Shown: positions 25,718 to 35,248 of the stretch, one piece after another
Layout of the letters: every line of letters begins with the position of its first letter
Numbering within the stretch: the first letter of the stretch is position 1
Assembly (NCBI GenBank): GCA_964619265.1
Contig: CAZUCE010000001.1
Coordinates: 186,001 to 250,000, forward strand
Source: CAZUCE01 sp964619265
Lineage (GTDB): Bacteria > Planctomycetota > UBA1135 > GCA-002686595
DNA length: 64,000 nt
Reading direction: 5' to 3'
Program-made: the position numbers and the translations under genes
The notes under the pieces: generated by a model
What the model saw: only the letters and a program-made list of their open reading frames with translations
Told to the model about the DNA's origin: nothing
Databases searched by the model: none

Positions 25718-25920
25718 GCGAGATATTCAGCGGGCAGAATCTGCCGCTGGGAGGGCGGAGCACGGGTGAGCCCGGACGACTTCATCCAGGTCAAACGGCT
25801 GGCACTCTCGAATTCCATTCCCGCAGACGCTCGAATCGCGGATGCGACGGGAGAATCCGCAGAATTTGGCTGGGCTCCCGAAGCTGCGGACTGGCGGGTA
25901 GGCCCGCTTTTTGCAGTTGC

Positions 25921-27699
25921 CTAGTCCTCTTCCGGGTCCGAAGCCAGGGATTCGGCCAGGGACCACCACCTCGAGGCGGCCTCGTCACCGTGGTCCTTTT
26001 GGAGGCGATCGGCCCAGCGCAGGAGGAGGTGAACGGCTACCGGGTGGAGGGTCTCGGGGGGCAGCGCATCCAATTGGAGGAAAGCCGGATCGTCCGAGGT
26101 GGGGTCCGAGGTGTTGTGTGGGGCGCTTGCCAAACGGGCGAAGGCGGAAAGGACGGTTCGGACGCCGGATCCCTCGACGGAGAGCTCGCTGGGAAAGCCG
26201 GCGACAAGCTCGCGAATGGAGACGAAATCCCGGCGGGCCAGGAACTCCTGGCCAAGCCAACTTGCGAATTCGATGTCGCGATCTTCGGGGTCGGCCAGGG
26301 TTTGACTGGATTGGCGGATCGCTTCGGCGGCGATGAGGCGTGACTCGTTGGGACCGGCGCCGTTGAGCCATTCGGCAGCCTGTTGCGGGCGTCCAAGTCG
26401 CCACCATCCGCGAACCAGCCCAGCCCGCGCCTTGGAATCTCTGCCGGAGTCCGGCTGGGACTCGGTCGCGATCTGCAGCAGGTTTTCCGCGCGTTCTAGG
26501 TTTCCGTCGTCTAACTCGCGGGCGGCCAAGTCAGCCAGGGCGCCTCGAACTGCCGGGTCTCCCGAAGACGCCAATTTTCTAAGCGAGGCCAGGTCGGCGC
26601 CGGGGTCGATCGCCCTCACCGATTGGGCGGACTCGCCGCCGGCCCGGCGTTCCTTCCCAAAGTTCTTCCAGGAGTTCGCGGCGAGCAGCACGAGGCTGAG
26701 GGCTCCTAACCCACTTGAAAAGCGAGCCCGAGTCCGAAAGCGGTTCCGTTGATTGGCTTCGGAGATGATGATCTCCAGACGCGAACCCAAGTCGTTCGCG
26801 TCCCGTGGTCGCACGAGGGGTGAGGGATCCTGGGACTTCGCAAAGAGCGCGCGGGCTTCTTTCGCGCCATGGCGGCCGAATGCAGAGTGAAGCAAATCGT
26901 CGTCCAAGGCGGCTTCTAAAACGCGCGCTAACGAGAAGACGTCTGCCCGAGGATCAGGTCGTTCGCCCGACAGCCACTCGGGAGCTGACCAACCAGACTC
27001 GGCCTCGGCCCGAACTCGCTCAGGTTCTCCAGCCTTTGCCGCGGAACCGAAGTCGAGTACGTACACCTCCCCCTGTTCGGTGACGATTAGGTTGGCCGGC
27101 CGAATGGCCCCGTGGACGAAGCCTGCCAGATGTAGATCACCCACGGCCTGCAGCGCGTTTCGCAAGACCGTCAACACACCCACGGAACAGCCCGCCAGCC
27201 CGCGAAGATCGAACGGACAGCCTTCGATCCACTCGAGCACGAGATACCGCGTTCCGTCAGCCAGACTTCCTGAGTCCAGCAGCGGCACGACGTGCGGTCC
27301 TCGGGCTGCCTCCAAGAGCTGGACCTCGCGGTCGAAGGCTCGCTTGGCTTCTGAGTCCTCCGGATCCTGCAGGAGTCTGACGGTTGCGCGGCCACCGGGG
27401 CCTTGCGCTATCCAGAGGCTCGAGCTTCCACCGACCGATACCGGCTTCAGCAATTCGTAGGCTCCCACGCGAGTTCCTGCAGGCAACACGGCGTGGCTGC
27501 GTGGTTCGCGGTGAGTGCATGAATCCGCTAGCTTCGAATCCAACTCGCCCGGTGCGTCATGGCCTGCCAGCTTCGCAAGCGCTTCGGCGACGAGCCTTGG
27601 GTCCGCTTCGAGCTCAAGCGCGCGCTGCTTTCGGTCGTTCGGCGCCACGCCGAGAAGCGACTCGATCAAATGGCGCAGCCGAGCCTCGCGTTCGGTCAT
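25921..27699 (-). CDS. Predicted membrane pseudokinase with C-terminal helical repeats
   Basis: 592 residues from ATG 27699. A Ser/Thr-kinase-like domain spans about 80-310, but key residues differ: the VAIK Lys is Arg108, and the HRDLKPxN loop reads HGAIRPAN (196-203), so the catalytic Asp is Ala198. DFG (216-218) and SAPEWLSG remain. Loss of both Lys and Asp argues for a non-catalytic pseudokinase that binds nucleotide or partners. One membrane helix follows (about 328-345), then an outer TPR-like region (about 370-590). It comes 23 bases after the PDZ lipoprotein gene and is probably its operon partner. Confidence 0.82.
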   Translation of the reverse strand: MTEREARLRHLIESLLGVAPNDRKQRALELEADPRLVAEALAKLAGHDAPGELDSKLADSCTHREPRSHAVLPAGTRVGAYELLKPVSVGGSSSLWIAQGPGGRATVRLLQDPEDSEAKRAFDREVQLLEAARGPHVVPLLDSGSLADGTRYLVLEWIEGCPFDLRGLAGCSVGVLTVLRNALQAVGDLHLAGFVHGAIRPANLIVTEQGEVYVLDFGSAAKAGEPERVRAEAESGWSAPEWLSGERPDPRADVFSLARVLEAALDDDLLHSAFGRHGAKEARALFAKSQDPSPLVRPRDANDLGSRLEIIISEANQRNRFRTRARFSSGLGALSLVLLAANSWKNFGKERRAGGESAQSVRAIDPGADLASLRKLASSGDPAVRGALADLAARELDDGNLERAENLLQIATESQPDSGRDSKARAGLVRGWWRLGRPQQAAEWLNGAGPNESRLIAAEAIRQSSQTLADPEDRDIEFASWLGQEFLARRDFVSIRELVAGFPSELSVEGSGVRTVLSAFARLASAPHNTSDPTSDDPAFLQLDALPPETLHPVAVHLLLRWADRLQKDHGDEAASRWWSLAESLASDPEED

Positions 27700-27722
27700 G
27701 GAGCCAGCGTACCCGAACCCGC

Positions 27723-29039
27723 CTAGGGCTTGCGGGGTTCGACGTTGATCACGCCGCCGGGCCCCAGCTCTCCCCAGCCTTTTGGGTCTAGGGAAAGCTC
27801 TAGATGCTGCCCCGTTCGTTCGATGGTACAAGCAACCGGCTCCTCGGCTTCGTATAGGTTCCACCTGAACATCGTGGTCACTGCCAGGGGAGTGGATTCT
27901 TCCCCTCGAACGGTGAGCAACCGATCGCCTTCCTGGAAGCCTGCGCGCGCGAGCCCGCCGCCCGCCTCGATCTTCCGGAAGCGAAAGGCCCCTGCTTCCG
28001 AGAGTGAGTCGAGGGAAGTGGGCTCGCCCGTGAAGTCGAGCAGCAGCGGAGTGTCTGTATGGAGAATCAAATAGCGCCCCAAGGGCAGGACCGGCCAGCG
28101 CGCGACACCATCCTCTTCGATCGTCACCGAGTGGGTGAGGAGCTCAAAGGGCTGCAAGGGGAAGGGAATCTGAGCCAGCAGCAAGTTGCCCGAGTCTTCG
28201 CCACAGTCCAATTCCAGGGAGCCGGCTTCAGGGAGCGGGGCGGTCAGCCGATTCTCACCGGCTGAGATCTGGAGTTCTGTTCGAGATGTCGTTCGATGCT
28301 GGGTCCCTTTGGACAAGCCCGAAAGGCGAATGTCTGTGTACCAGGTCGATTCGAGGACGTATCTGCCGGGAACAAGGGCCTCAAATCGAAGCGTGTCGTT
28401 TTCTGGCCAATTGAGAATCTCCTCGAGACTCATCGACTGTTTAAGCTCCGGAGTCGAATCCAAGGAGCGGATCGAAAAGTGTGGCCAATAGCCCTGGTAG
28501 TGGGTCGTTGGGCCCATGTTGGATGCGAGCTCGGTCACCTGGCCAGCGCCGGCCAAGCGTGCACCTCCCGTTGCCTGAATTTCCAGCCAGGTCTCGGGGG
28601 GAAGCTGCAGGGTCCAGTCCTTGTCGTCGAGGGGGAAGTTTAGAGGTTTCGAGACTGCGGAAGCCTGCCCGTCGACCATGGCCAGCAAATGGGTGTCGGC
28701 GTAAGGGACCGGAGTTTCCAGTGGCCAAACCGCGAATTGCCCGGAACCTATGTGCTTTGAGCGCCGCGCGCTGGAACGGCCTTCACCGCCACCTCGCCAT
28801 ATCCACTCAAACGCGGCCTCCGTCACAGGCCGGCCGTCCGCATCGATCAACCGAACGCGCAGGCCCTTCTCCATCAGGGATCGATCCATCGCTGCCTCTT
28901 GCGCGGAGACTTCCGAAGCGATGACTTCCGAAGCGGCGTCGAAATCTGCCGCCCTTGGGTCGCCGGAGCCGGAGTTGCAACCGGTTGGGATTCCGGCCGA
29001 TGCAAGGCCAAAAATTAAGAGGAGCCGATGGAGGTGCAT
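27723..29039 (-). CDS. Lipoprotein with C-terminal PDZ-like domain
   Basis: 438 residues from ATG 29039. The signal MHLHRLLLIFGLASAGIPTGC gives lipidated Cys21. The middle contains two or three carboxypeptidase-regulatory-like beta-sandwich segments (VRLIDADGRPVTEAAFEW near 65; LRFEALVPGRYVLES near 235). The C-terminal about 75 residues look like a PDZ domain (GGGLARAGFQEGDRLLTVRGEE). It would sit on the periplasmic face or outer membrane and bind other proteins. Same-strand genes lie 52 bases before and 23 bases after. Confidence 0.78.
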   Translation of the reverse strand: MHLHRLLLIFGLASAGIPTGCNSGSGDPRAADFDAASEVIASEVSAQEAAMDRSLMEKGLRVRLIDADGRPVTEAAFEWIWRGGGEGRSSARRSKHIGSGQFAVWPLETPVPYADTHLLAMVDGQASAVSKPLNFPLDDKDWTLQLPPETWLEIQATGGARLAGAGQVTELASNMGPTTHYQGYWPHFSIRSLDSTPELKQSMSLEEILNWPENDTLRFEALVPGRYVLESTWYTDIRLSGLSKGTQHRTTSRTELQISAGENRLTAPLPEAGSLELDCGEDSGNLLLAQIPFPLQPFELLTHSVTIEEDGVARWPVLPLGRYLILHTDTPLLLDFTGEPTSLDSLSEAGAFRFRKIEAGGGLARAGFQEGDRLLTVRGEESTPLAVTTMFRWNLYEAEEPVACTIERTGQHLELSLDPKGWGELGPGGVINVEPRKP

Positions 29040-29091
29040 CTTGAAGGACCAAGGTTCGCGGACAAGTTGAAGTTGAGTCCCAAGTTCTTGC

Positions 29092-32000
29092 CTAGAAGTC
29101 GAATTCGGCGAAGTTGATGACGTCGAGGGCTTCGACGTAGCCGCTCGGAGGAGAGCCAGGCATGGCTTTGCGGATGCTGCGGACCCCGATGAACGCCTTG
29201 CGAGTTCCAGGGGCTCCAGCGATCGGGGGCAGCGGGATCGAGCCCACGCTGACGCTGTCGAGGACCGGCGCGAACAAGTTCTGATGGATGACTTGCAGCG
29301 AGCCGTTTTCGTCCTGTACGTAAACGAACAGCACGATCTGCTGGTCGCTGCCGAGGACCGGCAAACCGTCGCGGTCGGAGATTTCGATCCGGACATCGAG
29401 CGCTCCGTGGTCGAGTTCAACGTCAATGGACTCGATCCGGGTTGCAAAGGGAAGGGTCAGAGGCCCGGTGGTGTCGCTATGGGTTGTCGTGGTGACCAGG
29501 CCAGCTTCGTCGGTGACTTCGACCAGGAAGGTCACCGGGGAGTTGCCTGGCAGCTCGGTGACGACGACCTGGTGATAGGTCGAGAAGCCGCCGAGTCCCG
29601 GGGAGACTTCGGAGGGTTCGGCTGCGCCGACCACAAAGACGCGCGCAGCAGTCGGTTCGTCGGTGGCGAACTCCAGTTGAAGGGTGCGTGTATTGCCCCA
29701 AACCCGAACGACGGGGTCGCCGCTGGGGCCAGGCAGGAAGCTCGGCGGGGTGGTATCGAGACTGGTGGCGTCCGGAATGAGGGGGTCGGTTCCGTTGCGT
29801 TGCTCGTGCCCATCGGAGAATCCGTCGCCGTCCGTGTCGGCGATACTCGGGTCGGTGTTGGCTACGTATTCGTCGCCGGTTAGGAGCTGGTCTGCGTCCG
29901 GGTCCAGAGCCAGGCGGCGTCCCATGCCGGGCGGCACGCCGTTGACCAACAACTCTGAGTTGGTCGCGGCTCCGTAGGCGAGGATCAGATCCACGGGAAC
30001 GGCCGCGCTCGCAAAGGGGAGTTGGAAGAGGTCCTGACGCGGGTCGTAAACGATCGAAAGCGGCTCGAGCCCCCCGCCAAAATTGGAGAGGCCGCCGGTG
30101 ACGACGACATCGCACCAGCCGACGCGCGCGTCGGCGAGCAACGCCTCGAGCTCGCTCGAGCTGCCGGTCGCAGCCACGGCCGGGTCGAGGGCGAATTGCC
30201 GGGCGCTGGAAGGAGCAAGTCCGGTATCGAGGGTCTCGAGGAACGAAGTGACCTTTTGAGCTTGGTTGGCATCGAAGGTGAACGAGGGGAAGTCCTCGAC
30301 GAAGCGCAAGATCGAACCGTGAGACCCGTCGTGGCTGACGCCGAACCCAAGGTCTGCGACGGGCGGCCCGCCGAGGCCCAAGTCATGCAGGTCACCGCTG
30401 CGTTCGAAGGCTCCTCGAAGCTGGGGGACTACCAGGCCCTCGGGCAACATGCCGGAGATTCCGACGGACAGAAGTTCGCCGCTCGTGCCAAACGGGTCGT
30501 GGTGACAGGTTGCGCAGGTTCCGGTCGGATTGGAGGGGAACGTGCGGAACAGGTCGCGGCCTTCCGCCTGGTCCGGAGTCAGCGAGCGATCCTCTTCTTG
30601 GGTCGGGTTGGGCGGCCAGGCGAGGCTCTCGACGAACGCTTCGAGATCGCGAAAATCCTGCTCGGGCAGTTCCGCGGGAACACCGGCGACTTCGCGTTCC
30701 ATCAAGTCGACGAAGGCCGAATTGAAGTCGTCGAGACGCAGCTTCTCACCGCGCCAGTGGAGCGGGGCGGTCCGCGAAAGATCGCGCAGGCTTTGGGTCA
30801 ACATGGGCCCTTTGCGGTCGAACTCGTAGGCGAGGTCGGCTTCGGCTGTGCCCTCGGGATCCAGGAAGGCCGACAAGTCCCAGACCAGTAGGTCGAGGTG
30901 TCCGTCCACGTGACAGGAAGCACACGACGTCGTCAGCGACTTGGAGTGCCCGGCGTCCGAGAGTTGCATTCGTCCGCGGCGGACGGGCGCCGGAGTCGGG
31001 TCGGTTGCGAGAGCAAACGCCGCGGGAGCTGTGATCGCTCCGGAGGTCAGTCCATCGAGGGCGATGCGTGTCAGCCCGACCTGCCCGCGGGAGAATGCCA
31101 GCAGCTCGTCGCCCTCTACGCTGAGGTTGCGAACCCCAACGCGTTCGCCAGCGACGCGCGGGAGCTCGAAGTGTCCTTTCCAGGTCGGTACCGGCCCGCT
31201 CACATCGAGGACCGCGATCACGTCGCTGCCGTAACCGGCGATGTAGGCCTCGCCGAAGCTCGGGTGGAACGCGACGGAAGTGGGTTGGGCGCAGCGAACT
31301 CCGGCGGGTGCGAGGGCGTCGAGGTCGAGGAGGACCGGAGCCGCCAGGCCGGCTGCATCCACAACGGCGATGCGATTGCTCACGACTTGACCCTCGATGA
31401 AGTTCTTTTCGCCGATGAACTCGGTGTTGAGCCCTTCGGTGTTTGGAATCCACAGCTCGCTTGTTCCCGGACGTGCGAACACGTCAAACAGCACGGTCCC
31501 GAGCCCGCGCACGTCGCGTGCCGGGTCGTGAGCGTCGAGCGCCGGATCTGCGTCGGGCACGATGGCGATCAGGTCGATGTCGGGAAGCGGAATCGCAACG
31601 GGGTCCGCTTCCGCGTCGAACAACAGGGGCACATCCTTGTTGGTGATCTGGTCGGTGGCCTCGACGATAGTGGTCCCATTGCCGGACAGGAAAGCGCTGG
31701 TCCACAGGACGCCGTCCGCGAAGGCGAGTCCGCGGGGTTGGCGCATGGGCACTTCGATTTCGCCCACAACGGAATAGGTCGACGTCGAAATCACGTCGAC
31801 CCGGCCGGCTGCGGTGCAGGAAACCCAGGCCCGGTCTCCACTGGGATGAAATTCGATGTCGTGGGGCTCGGCGCCGACCGCGATGGTTCGAGTCGGGCGC
31901 AGCTCGAGCAGATCGAGGACCGTGATGCAGCTTGCGACCCGGTCGACGAGCCAAATTTCGGTGCCACCGGGCGCGAGGGCAGCGGCTGTGACACCAAGCC

Positions 32001-32286
32001 CGGTTGGGAATTCGAGCAGGGAGTCCCCGGTGGCGTCCAGGCGAATGGACAGTCGCATCGCGGACTGCTCGACCATGGCGAAGAACGGCCCGTAAAGATC
32101 GAGTGAGACCACCGGCCGCATGGGTGCGACTTCAAGCTCGATCCACGACTCCTTGCGGTCGACAAACCGTGTCCCCGGTTCCGGGTGCGGAAGCGTACCG
32201 GGAAGGGCTTGGGGGACCTGGGCTAGGACCTCCGGAAGAAGGCAAGCGAGGGCGAGAGCGAGGAACGGTTTGCTACGTCGGGACAC
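29092..32286 (-). CDS. Secreted beta-propeller protein with two c-type heme sites
   Basis: 1064 residues from GTG 32286. Signal peptide at 1-22 (LALACLLPEVLAQ). Residues about 50-420 form a YVTN/NHL-type beta-propeller (VGAEPHDIEFHPSGDRAWVSC). Two CxxCH motifs follow: CASCH (455-459) and CATCH (591-595), as in di-heme peroxidase-like or SoxA/MauG-type domains. Then come a Ca2+-binding thrombospondin-3-like stretch (DTDGDGFSDGHEQRNGTDP, about 810) and beta-sandwich domains. A redox or peroxidase role outside the cytoplasm is likely; the electron partner is unknown. It is the first gene of a group that ends with the pseudokinase. Confidence 0.85.
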   Translation of the reverse strand: MSRRSKPFLALALACLLPEVLAQVPQALPGTLPHPEPGTRFVDRKESWIELEVAPMRPVVSLDLYGPFFAMVEQSAMRLSIRLDATGDSLLEFPTGLGVTAAALAPGGTEIWLVDRVASCITVLDLLELRPTRTIAVGAEPHDIEFHPSGDRAWVSCTAAGRVDVISTSTYSVVGEIEVPMRQPRGLAFADGVLWTSAFLSGNGTTIVEATDQITNKDVPLLFDAEADPVAIPLPDIDLIAIVPDADPALDAHDPARDVRGLGTVLFDVFARPGTSELWIPNTEGLNTEFIGEKNFIEGQVVSNRIAVVDAAGLAAPVLLDLDALAPAGVRCAQPTSVAFHPSFGEAYIAGYGSDVIAVLDVSGPVPTWKGHFELPRVAGERVGVRNLSVEGDELLAFSRGQVGLTRIALDGLTSGAITAPAAFALATDPTPAPVRRGRMQLSDAGHSKSLTTSCASCHVDGHLDLLVWDLSAFLDPEGTAEADLAYEFDRKGPMLTQSLRDLSRTAPLHWRGEKLRLDDFNSAFVDLMEREVAGVPAELPEQDFRDLEAFVESLAWPPNPTQEEDRSLTPDQAEGRDLFRTFPSNPTGTCATCHHDPFGTSGELLSVGISGMLPEGLVVPQLRGAFERSGDLHDLGLGGPPVADLGFGVSHDGSHGSILRFVEDFPSFTFDANQAQKVTSFLETLDTGLAPSSARQFALDPAVAATGSSSELEALLADARVGWCDVVVTGGLSNFGGGLEPLSIVYDPRQDLFQLPFASAAVPVDLILAYGAATNSELLVNGVPPGMGRRLALDPDADQLLTGDEYVANTDPSIADTDGDGFSDGHEQRNGTDPLIPDATSLDTTPPSFLPGPSGDPVVRVWGNTRTLQLEFATDEPTAARVFVVGAAEPSEVSPGLGGFSTYHQVVVTELPGNSPVTFLVEVTDEAGLVTTTTHSDTTGPLTLPFATRIESIDVELDHGALDVRIEISDRDGLPVLGSDQQIVLFVYVQDENGSLQVIHQNLFAPVLDSVSVGSIPLPPIAGAPGTRKAFIGVRSIRKAMPGSPPSGYVEALDVINFAEFDF

Positions 32287-32438
32287 AGCGTTTGAATCCA
32301 GGGTTTTGGAGGGGGGGCTCCTGAACGGAGGGCGGCTCCTGAAGGCTGGTCAGGAGATCCGGACGAGCTGGGCAGGCAAGGGAAGTCTCCCTCTAGGTTC
32401 ATTCTGCGCAGAACGGGGCTGGGCGAGGGCGAGGGCTC

Positions 32439-32461
32439 AAAAAAAGCCGGCAAACCCGGCT
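32439..32461 (-). terminator. Rho-independent terminator after protoporphyrinogen oxidase gene
   Basis: On the minus strand AGCCGG pairs with CCGGCT across a 6-base loop and runs straight into seven T residues (the A run at 32439-32445 on the plus strand). It lies 18 bases past the oxidase stop and separates that gene from the heme-site propeller gene. Confidence 0.88.
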
Positions 32462-32478
32462 CGCAGGACTGCCCGAGG

Positions 32479-33861
32479 TCAGGTGAGGGCGGCTTTTCGG
32501 CCGCTCGCTACGGCATCGTCCAAGCCGATGCCCCGGAGGTAATTGCCCGCCAGGGTCAATCCAGGAAGGGCGCTACAGGCCGACAAGACCCGGTCGATTC
32601 GTCCGGAGTGCCCGACTTCGTACTGGGGGAGCGCGTCCGTCCAGCGCTCGCCGGCGACTTCGGTGGGCTCCGGTGGGGAGGCCCCGGCCCGCCGCAGATC
32701 CTCGAGTGCGACCGCCACGAGACTTGCCGGATCCTGGTGGAGTCCGCCTTGTTCTCCGGCCGCGTCATCGAGGGTCTTTGCGTTGTAGATCATCGACAGC
32801 ACGCCGCCACCCTTGGGCGCGCGGTCGTCGAACAGGTCGGACGCGAAGATCGTCCCCAGCATGCGCGGACCTTTGGAGCTCAAGTCCGGCGGAACCAGAA
32901 AGCCAAACCCAAGCGGCAGGCCGATGGCGTCGCGCGAGGCGAATCCAAGGTGCAGAACGTGAACACTGGCCGTGCGGATCGAGCGCAGCAAGGCTGGGAT
33001 CGTGGGCTCGTGGGCCTCGAGCAGCGACGCGGTGATCGGTGCAGGGGTCGCAAGGATCACCGATGCAAACCTGGCAGTTCGGCCGGAAGCAGAGCGCGCC
33101 TCCCAGAGTTCGCCTTCACGGGTCAACTCAACGACGGGCTCGTTCACTCGCAAGGCGTCTCCGAGGACTTCGCGGGCCGCGTGCACGAGGGTTCCGAAGC
33201 CACCCTGCAGGGAAAGCAACTTGCCTCGCTGCCCGGCCGGAACCTCGGAGGCCCGGGCTGCGGCCCGCATGCCTTTCAACACACTGCCGTGTTCGCTGGC
33301 CAGGTTCCAAAGGCGCGGAAAAGCGCTGCGCAAACCGAGTCGTTTGGCGTCTCCCGCGTAGATGCCGCGCACGAAGGCTCCCGCGAAGCGATCCGCGGCC
33401 TCGCGTCCGAATCGCCGGGCGATGAACTCGTGGACCGTGGGCTCGGGAGCGCTCGAATCAAAGTCGAAGCTCCGAAAGGGCTCGCGCAGGAGGGCCAGTT
33501 TGCCGAGCGGCGAGAGCAGTCCTGAGCGCAGAAGCTCGGGAGGCTTGAGCGGGACCGCCTGCAAGCGACCCTTGTGGAACAGGTAGCGGCTGCGCGCACG
33601 GTCCGAGGAGGTGACGAGCTGATCCGACACGCCGAGGCGTTCGCAAAGCCAGCGAACCTGACCGGCGGTGGCGGGAACCGTGTTGGGGCCCGACTCGAAC
33701 CGAAATGCGCCGCGCTCCAGCGTTCCGACGACGCCCCCCGGACGAGCGCTCGAGTCCCAAATTTCAAAGGGCGTTCCGGCTCCGCGGAGTTCAAGCGCTG
33801 CACCGAGCCCAGCCGCACCAGCTCCGACGATCAGGCAGGTGGAATGGGGCGAGGGCGACAT
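32479..33861 (-). CDS. hemY: Protoporphyrinogen oxidase (FAD-dependent, HemY type)
   Basis: 460 residues. The FAD Rossmann motif GAGAAGLGAALELRGAG begins at residue 13, followed by RPGGVVGTL, FESGPNT, and near the C-terminus LPGLTLAGNYLRGIGLDDAVASG, the PPOX flavin signature. The oxygen-dependent enzyme makes protoporphyrin IX, or coproporphyrin III in the coproporphyrin-dependent route; the sequence alone does not separate the two. It is not next to the other hem genes. A clear terminator ends it, so it is probably a single-gene unit. Confidence 0.93.
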   Translation of the reverse strand: MSPSPHSTCLIVGAGAAGLGAALELRGAGTPFEIWDSSARPGGVVGTLERGAFRFESGPNTVPATAGQVRWLCERLGVSDQLVTSSDRARSRYLFHKGRLQAVPLKPPELLRSGLLSPLGKLALLREPFRSFDFDSSAPEPTVHEFIARRFGREAADRFAGAFVRGIYAGDAKRLGLRSAFPRLWNLASEHGSVLKGMRAAARASEVPAGQRGKLLSLQGGFGTLVHAAREVLGDALRVNEPVVELTREGELWEARSASGRTARFASVILATPAPITASLLEAHEPTIPALLRSIRTASVHVLHLGFASRDAIGLPLGFGFLVPPDLSSKGPRMLGTIFASDLFDDRAPKGGGVLSMIYNAKTLDDAAGEQGGLHQDPASLVAVALEDLRRAGASPPEPTEVAGERWTDALPQYEVGHSGRIDRVLSACSALPGLTLAGNYLRGIGLDDAVASGRKAALT

Positions 33862-33900
33862 GGGGCGAAGGTTACCGCCTGGGCCGTTCTCGCGGCAGGA

Positions 33901-34077
33901 CTAGCAGGCCGTTGAAAAACTCCCTGCTGCGGTTTCGCGCAGCCCGCCAGGGCGTCGTCATGCTCGTCGGGCCGTGCTCAAGGGCCAGGCGGCCGCCTCC
34001 GCCGCCCCTCTGTCACGTTCCTACCCCTGACGAACTGCGCTTCGCCTCGCGACGGGCCTTTTTCAACGGCCTGCTAG
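33901..34077. mobile_element. 177-bp MITE-like element with perfect 19-bp terminal inverted repeats
   Basis: CTAGCAGGCCGTTGAAAAA at 33901-33919 is repeated exactly, inverted, at 34059-34077. The 139 bases between hold no credible gene. Size, perfect ends and lack of a transposase fit a miniature inverted-repeat element moved in trans. No clear target-site duplication is visible at the edges. It sits between two minus-strand genes (PPOX start and DUF72 stop), and its transcript could fold into one long hairpin. Confidence 0.8.
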
Positions 34078-34084
34078 CCAGCTG

Positions 34085-34990
34085 TCAGTACAGCTCGAGC
34101 TGTTCCGTGTGGCTCGGCAGCGAGTTCCAGGGCAGCGGCGAGACTTCAGGAACCAGGGCTTCCAGCTCGGTTTGAAAGTGCCGAGCTAGCTGCGGGGAAA
34201 CCTCTTCCTCCGGGCAGTGGCAGAAGAACTGCACGTCGCGCCCTTCGCGGAGCCAACGCGCTGTTCGCTTGGCCCAGCGCTTCAGGGGAACGAAGTTGCG
34301 CGCCGGGGTGGGATGTCCGATGTAGCGCACCATGCAGCGACTCGAGGTGGCTTCGGGCCGGACCGGGAGGTTTGGCTTCTTGCGCTTGGAATGCGCTTGC
34401 GGGTTGTCTGGTCCCTCGAAGATCGGGCGCGTATCAAGGATCACGTTGGTCGTGTTCCCAGCGCGCAAGGCTCGGTCGAGCCGCGGCCGAACGCGATCGC
34501 TGAACCACTCCGGATGACGGAGCTCGATACCTAGGTGCACGCGATCGTTGGGCCAGGCGGCCAAGAAGTCCACCAGGTCGCGCCCTCGGTCGGGTCCGTA
34601 GCTGGACGGTAGCTGAACGAAGACCATTCCGAGCCGGTCGTGAAGCGGCTCCAGCCGATCGAGGAAGGCGTGGACGCCAGGCAGGGATGGCATCAGCTCG
34701 CCCTGGTGAGAAAGTTCTCTGGGCAGCTTCGGGCAGAAGCGAAAGCTGCTTGGCATCTCGGTGGACCAACGCTCGACCGTCTCGACGGGCGGGACCGCGT
34801 AGAACGTCGTGTTGCCCTCGACGGCGTTCATTCGTTCGGCGAATAGCCGCAGCGTTTCATTCGGCTTGGTGCCGCGGGGATAGAAGTTCCCGTTCCAGCC
34901 CGGGTAGGCCCAGATCGCACAGCCTAGGTAGAGCTGGCCGGCCAGCTGCGAGCCGCCGGAAGGGGCGGGGTGGACCTCGTCGGTGGGCAT
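34085..34990 (-). CDS. DUF72 family protein
   Basis: 301 residues from ATG 34990. The start of the family domain LYLGCAIWAYPGWNGNFYP (about residues 20-38) and later NTTFYAVP, FRFCPKLPRELSHQ, and FVQLPSSYGPD fit DUF72, a TIM-barrel family related to YecE. Function is not established. The stop lies only 7 bases from the inverted-repeat element. The frame is open further upstream but the family does not extend there. Confidence 0.87.
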   Translation of the reverse strand: MPTDEVHPAPSGGSQLAGQLYLGCAIWAYPGWNGNFYPRGTKPNETLRLFAERMNAVEGNTTFYAVPPVETVERWSTEMPSSFRFCPKLPRELSHQGELMPSLPGVHAFLDRLEPLHDRLGMVFVQLPSSYGPDRGRDLVDFLAAWPNDRVHLGIELRHPEWFSDRVRPRLDRALRAGNTTNVILDTRPIFEGPDNPQAHSKRKKPNLPVRPEATSSRCMVRYIGHPTPARNFVPLKRWAKRTARWLREGRDVQFFCHCPEEEVSPQLARHFQTELEALVPEVSPLPWNSLPSHTEQLELY

Positions 34991-35075
34991 GCCCGCAGAC
35001 TCGCTCAAGCGGTGGGCCGGATCCAGAAGGAAGCGCGCGACCTCCAGGTTTGTCCTGGTTGTCCAAATTCTGTGC

Positions 35076-35093
35076 CCATCCCGTGAGGGATGG
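35076..35093. other. Small stem-loop in the DUF72/VCBS intergenic region
   Basis: CCATCCC-GTGA-GGGATGG forms a perfect 7-bp stem with a GTGA loop, 86 bases upstream of the DUF72 start codon and 156 bases before the VCBS gene. It could be an operator or an RNA hairpin. Confidence 0.35.
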
Positions 35094-35248
35094 TCGGCCA
35101 GGCCCAGGCCCGGAGCGGATTCCACCGATCTCGGCCCGGCTTCTCCCGCAGGAGCGCCCGGGGCGGTCTAGGCTGAACGTACCGAGTCCTCGGGCGCCTG
35201 CCCCGCGGATCTTCCACGTCTCGGACCCCTTTCTTCACCCAGCGACCC

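Noticed and set aside
25894..25912. GCGGG-TAGG-CCCGC stem followed by five T residues on the plus strand
   Set aside because: It points away from the minus-strand genes around it; no plus-strand transcript ends there, and the stem has only five pairs.
30898..32106. 402-codon plus-strand frame opposite the heme-site propeller gene
   Set aside because: Antisense to a gene with signal peptide, propeller and CxxCH motifs.
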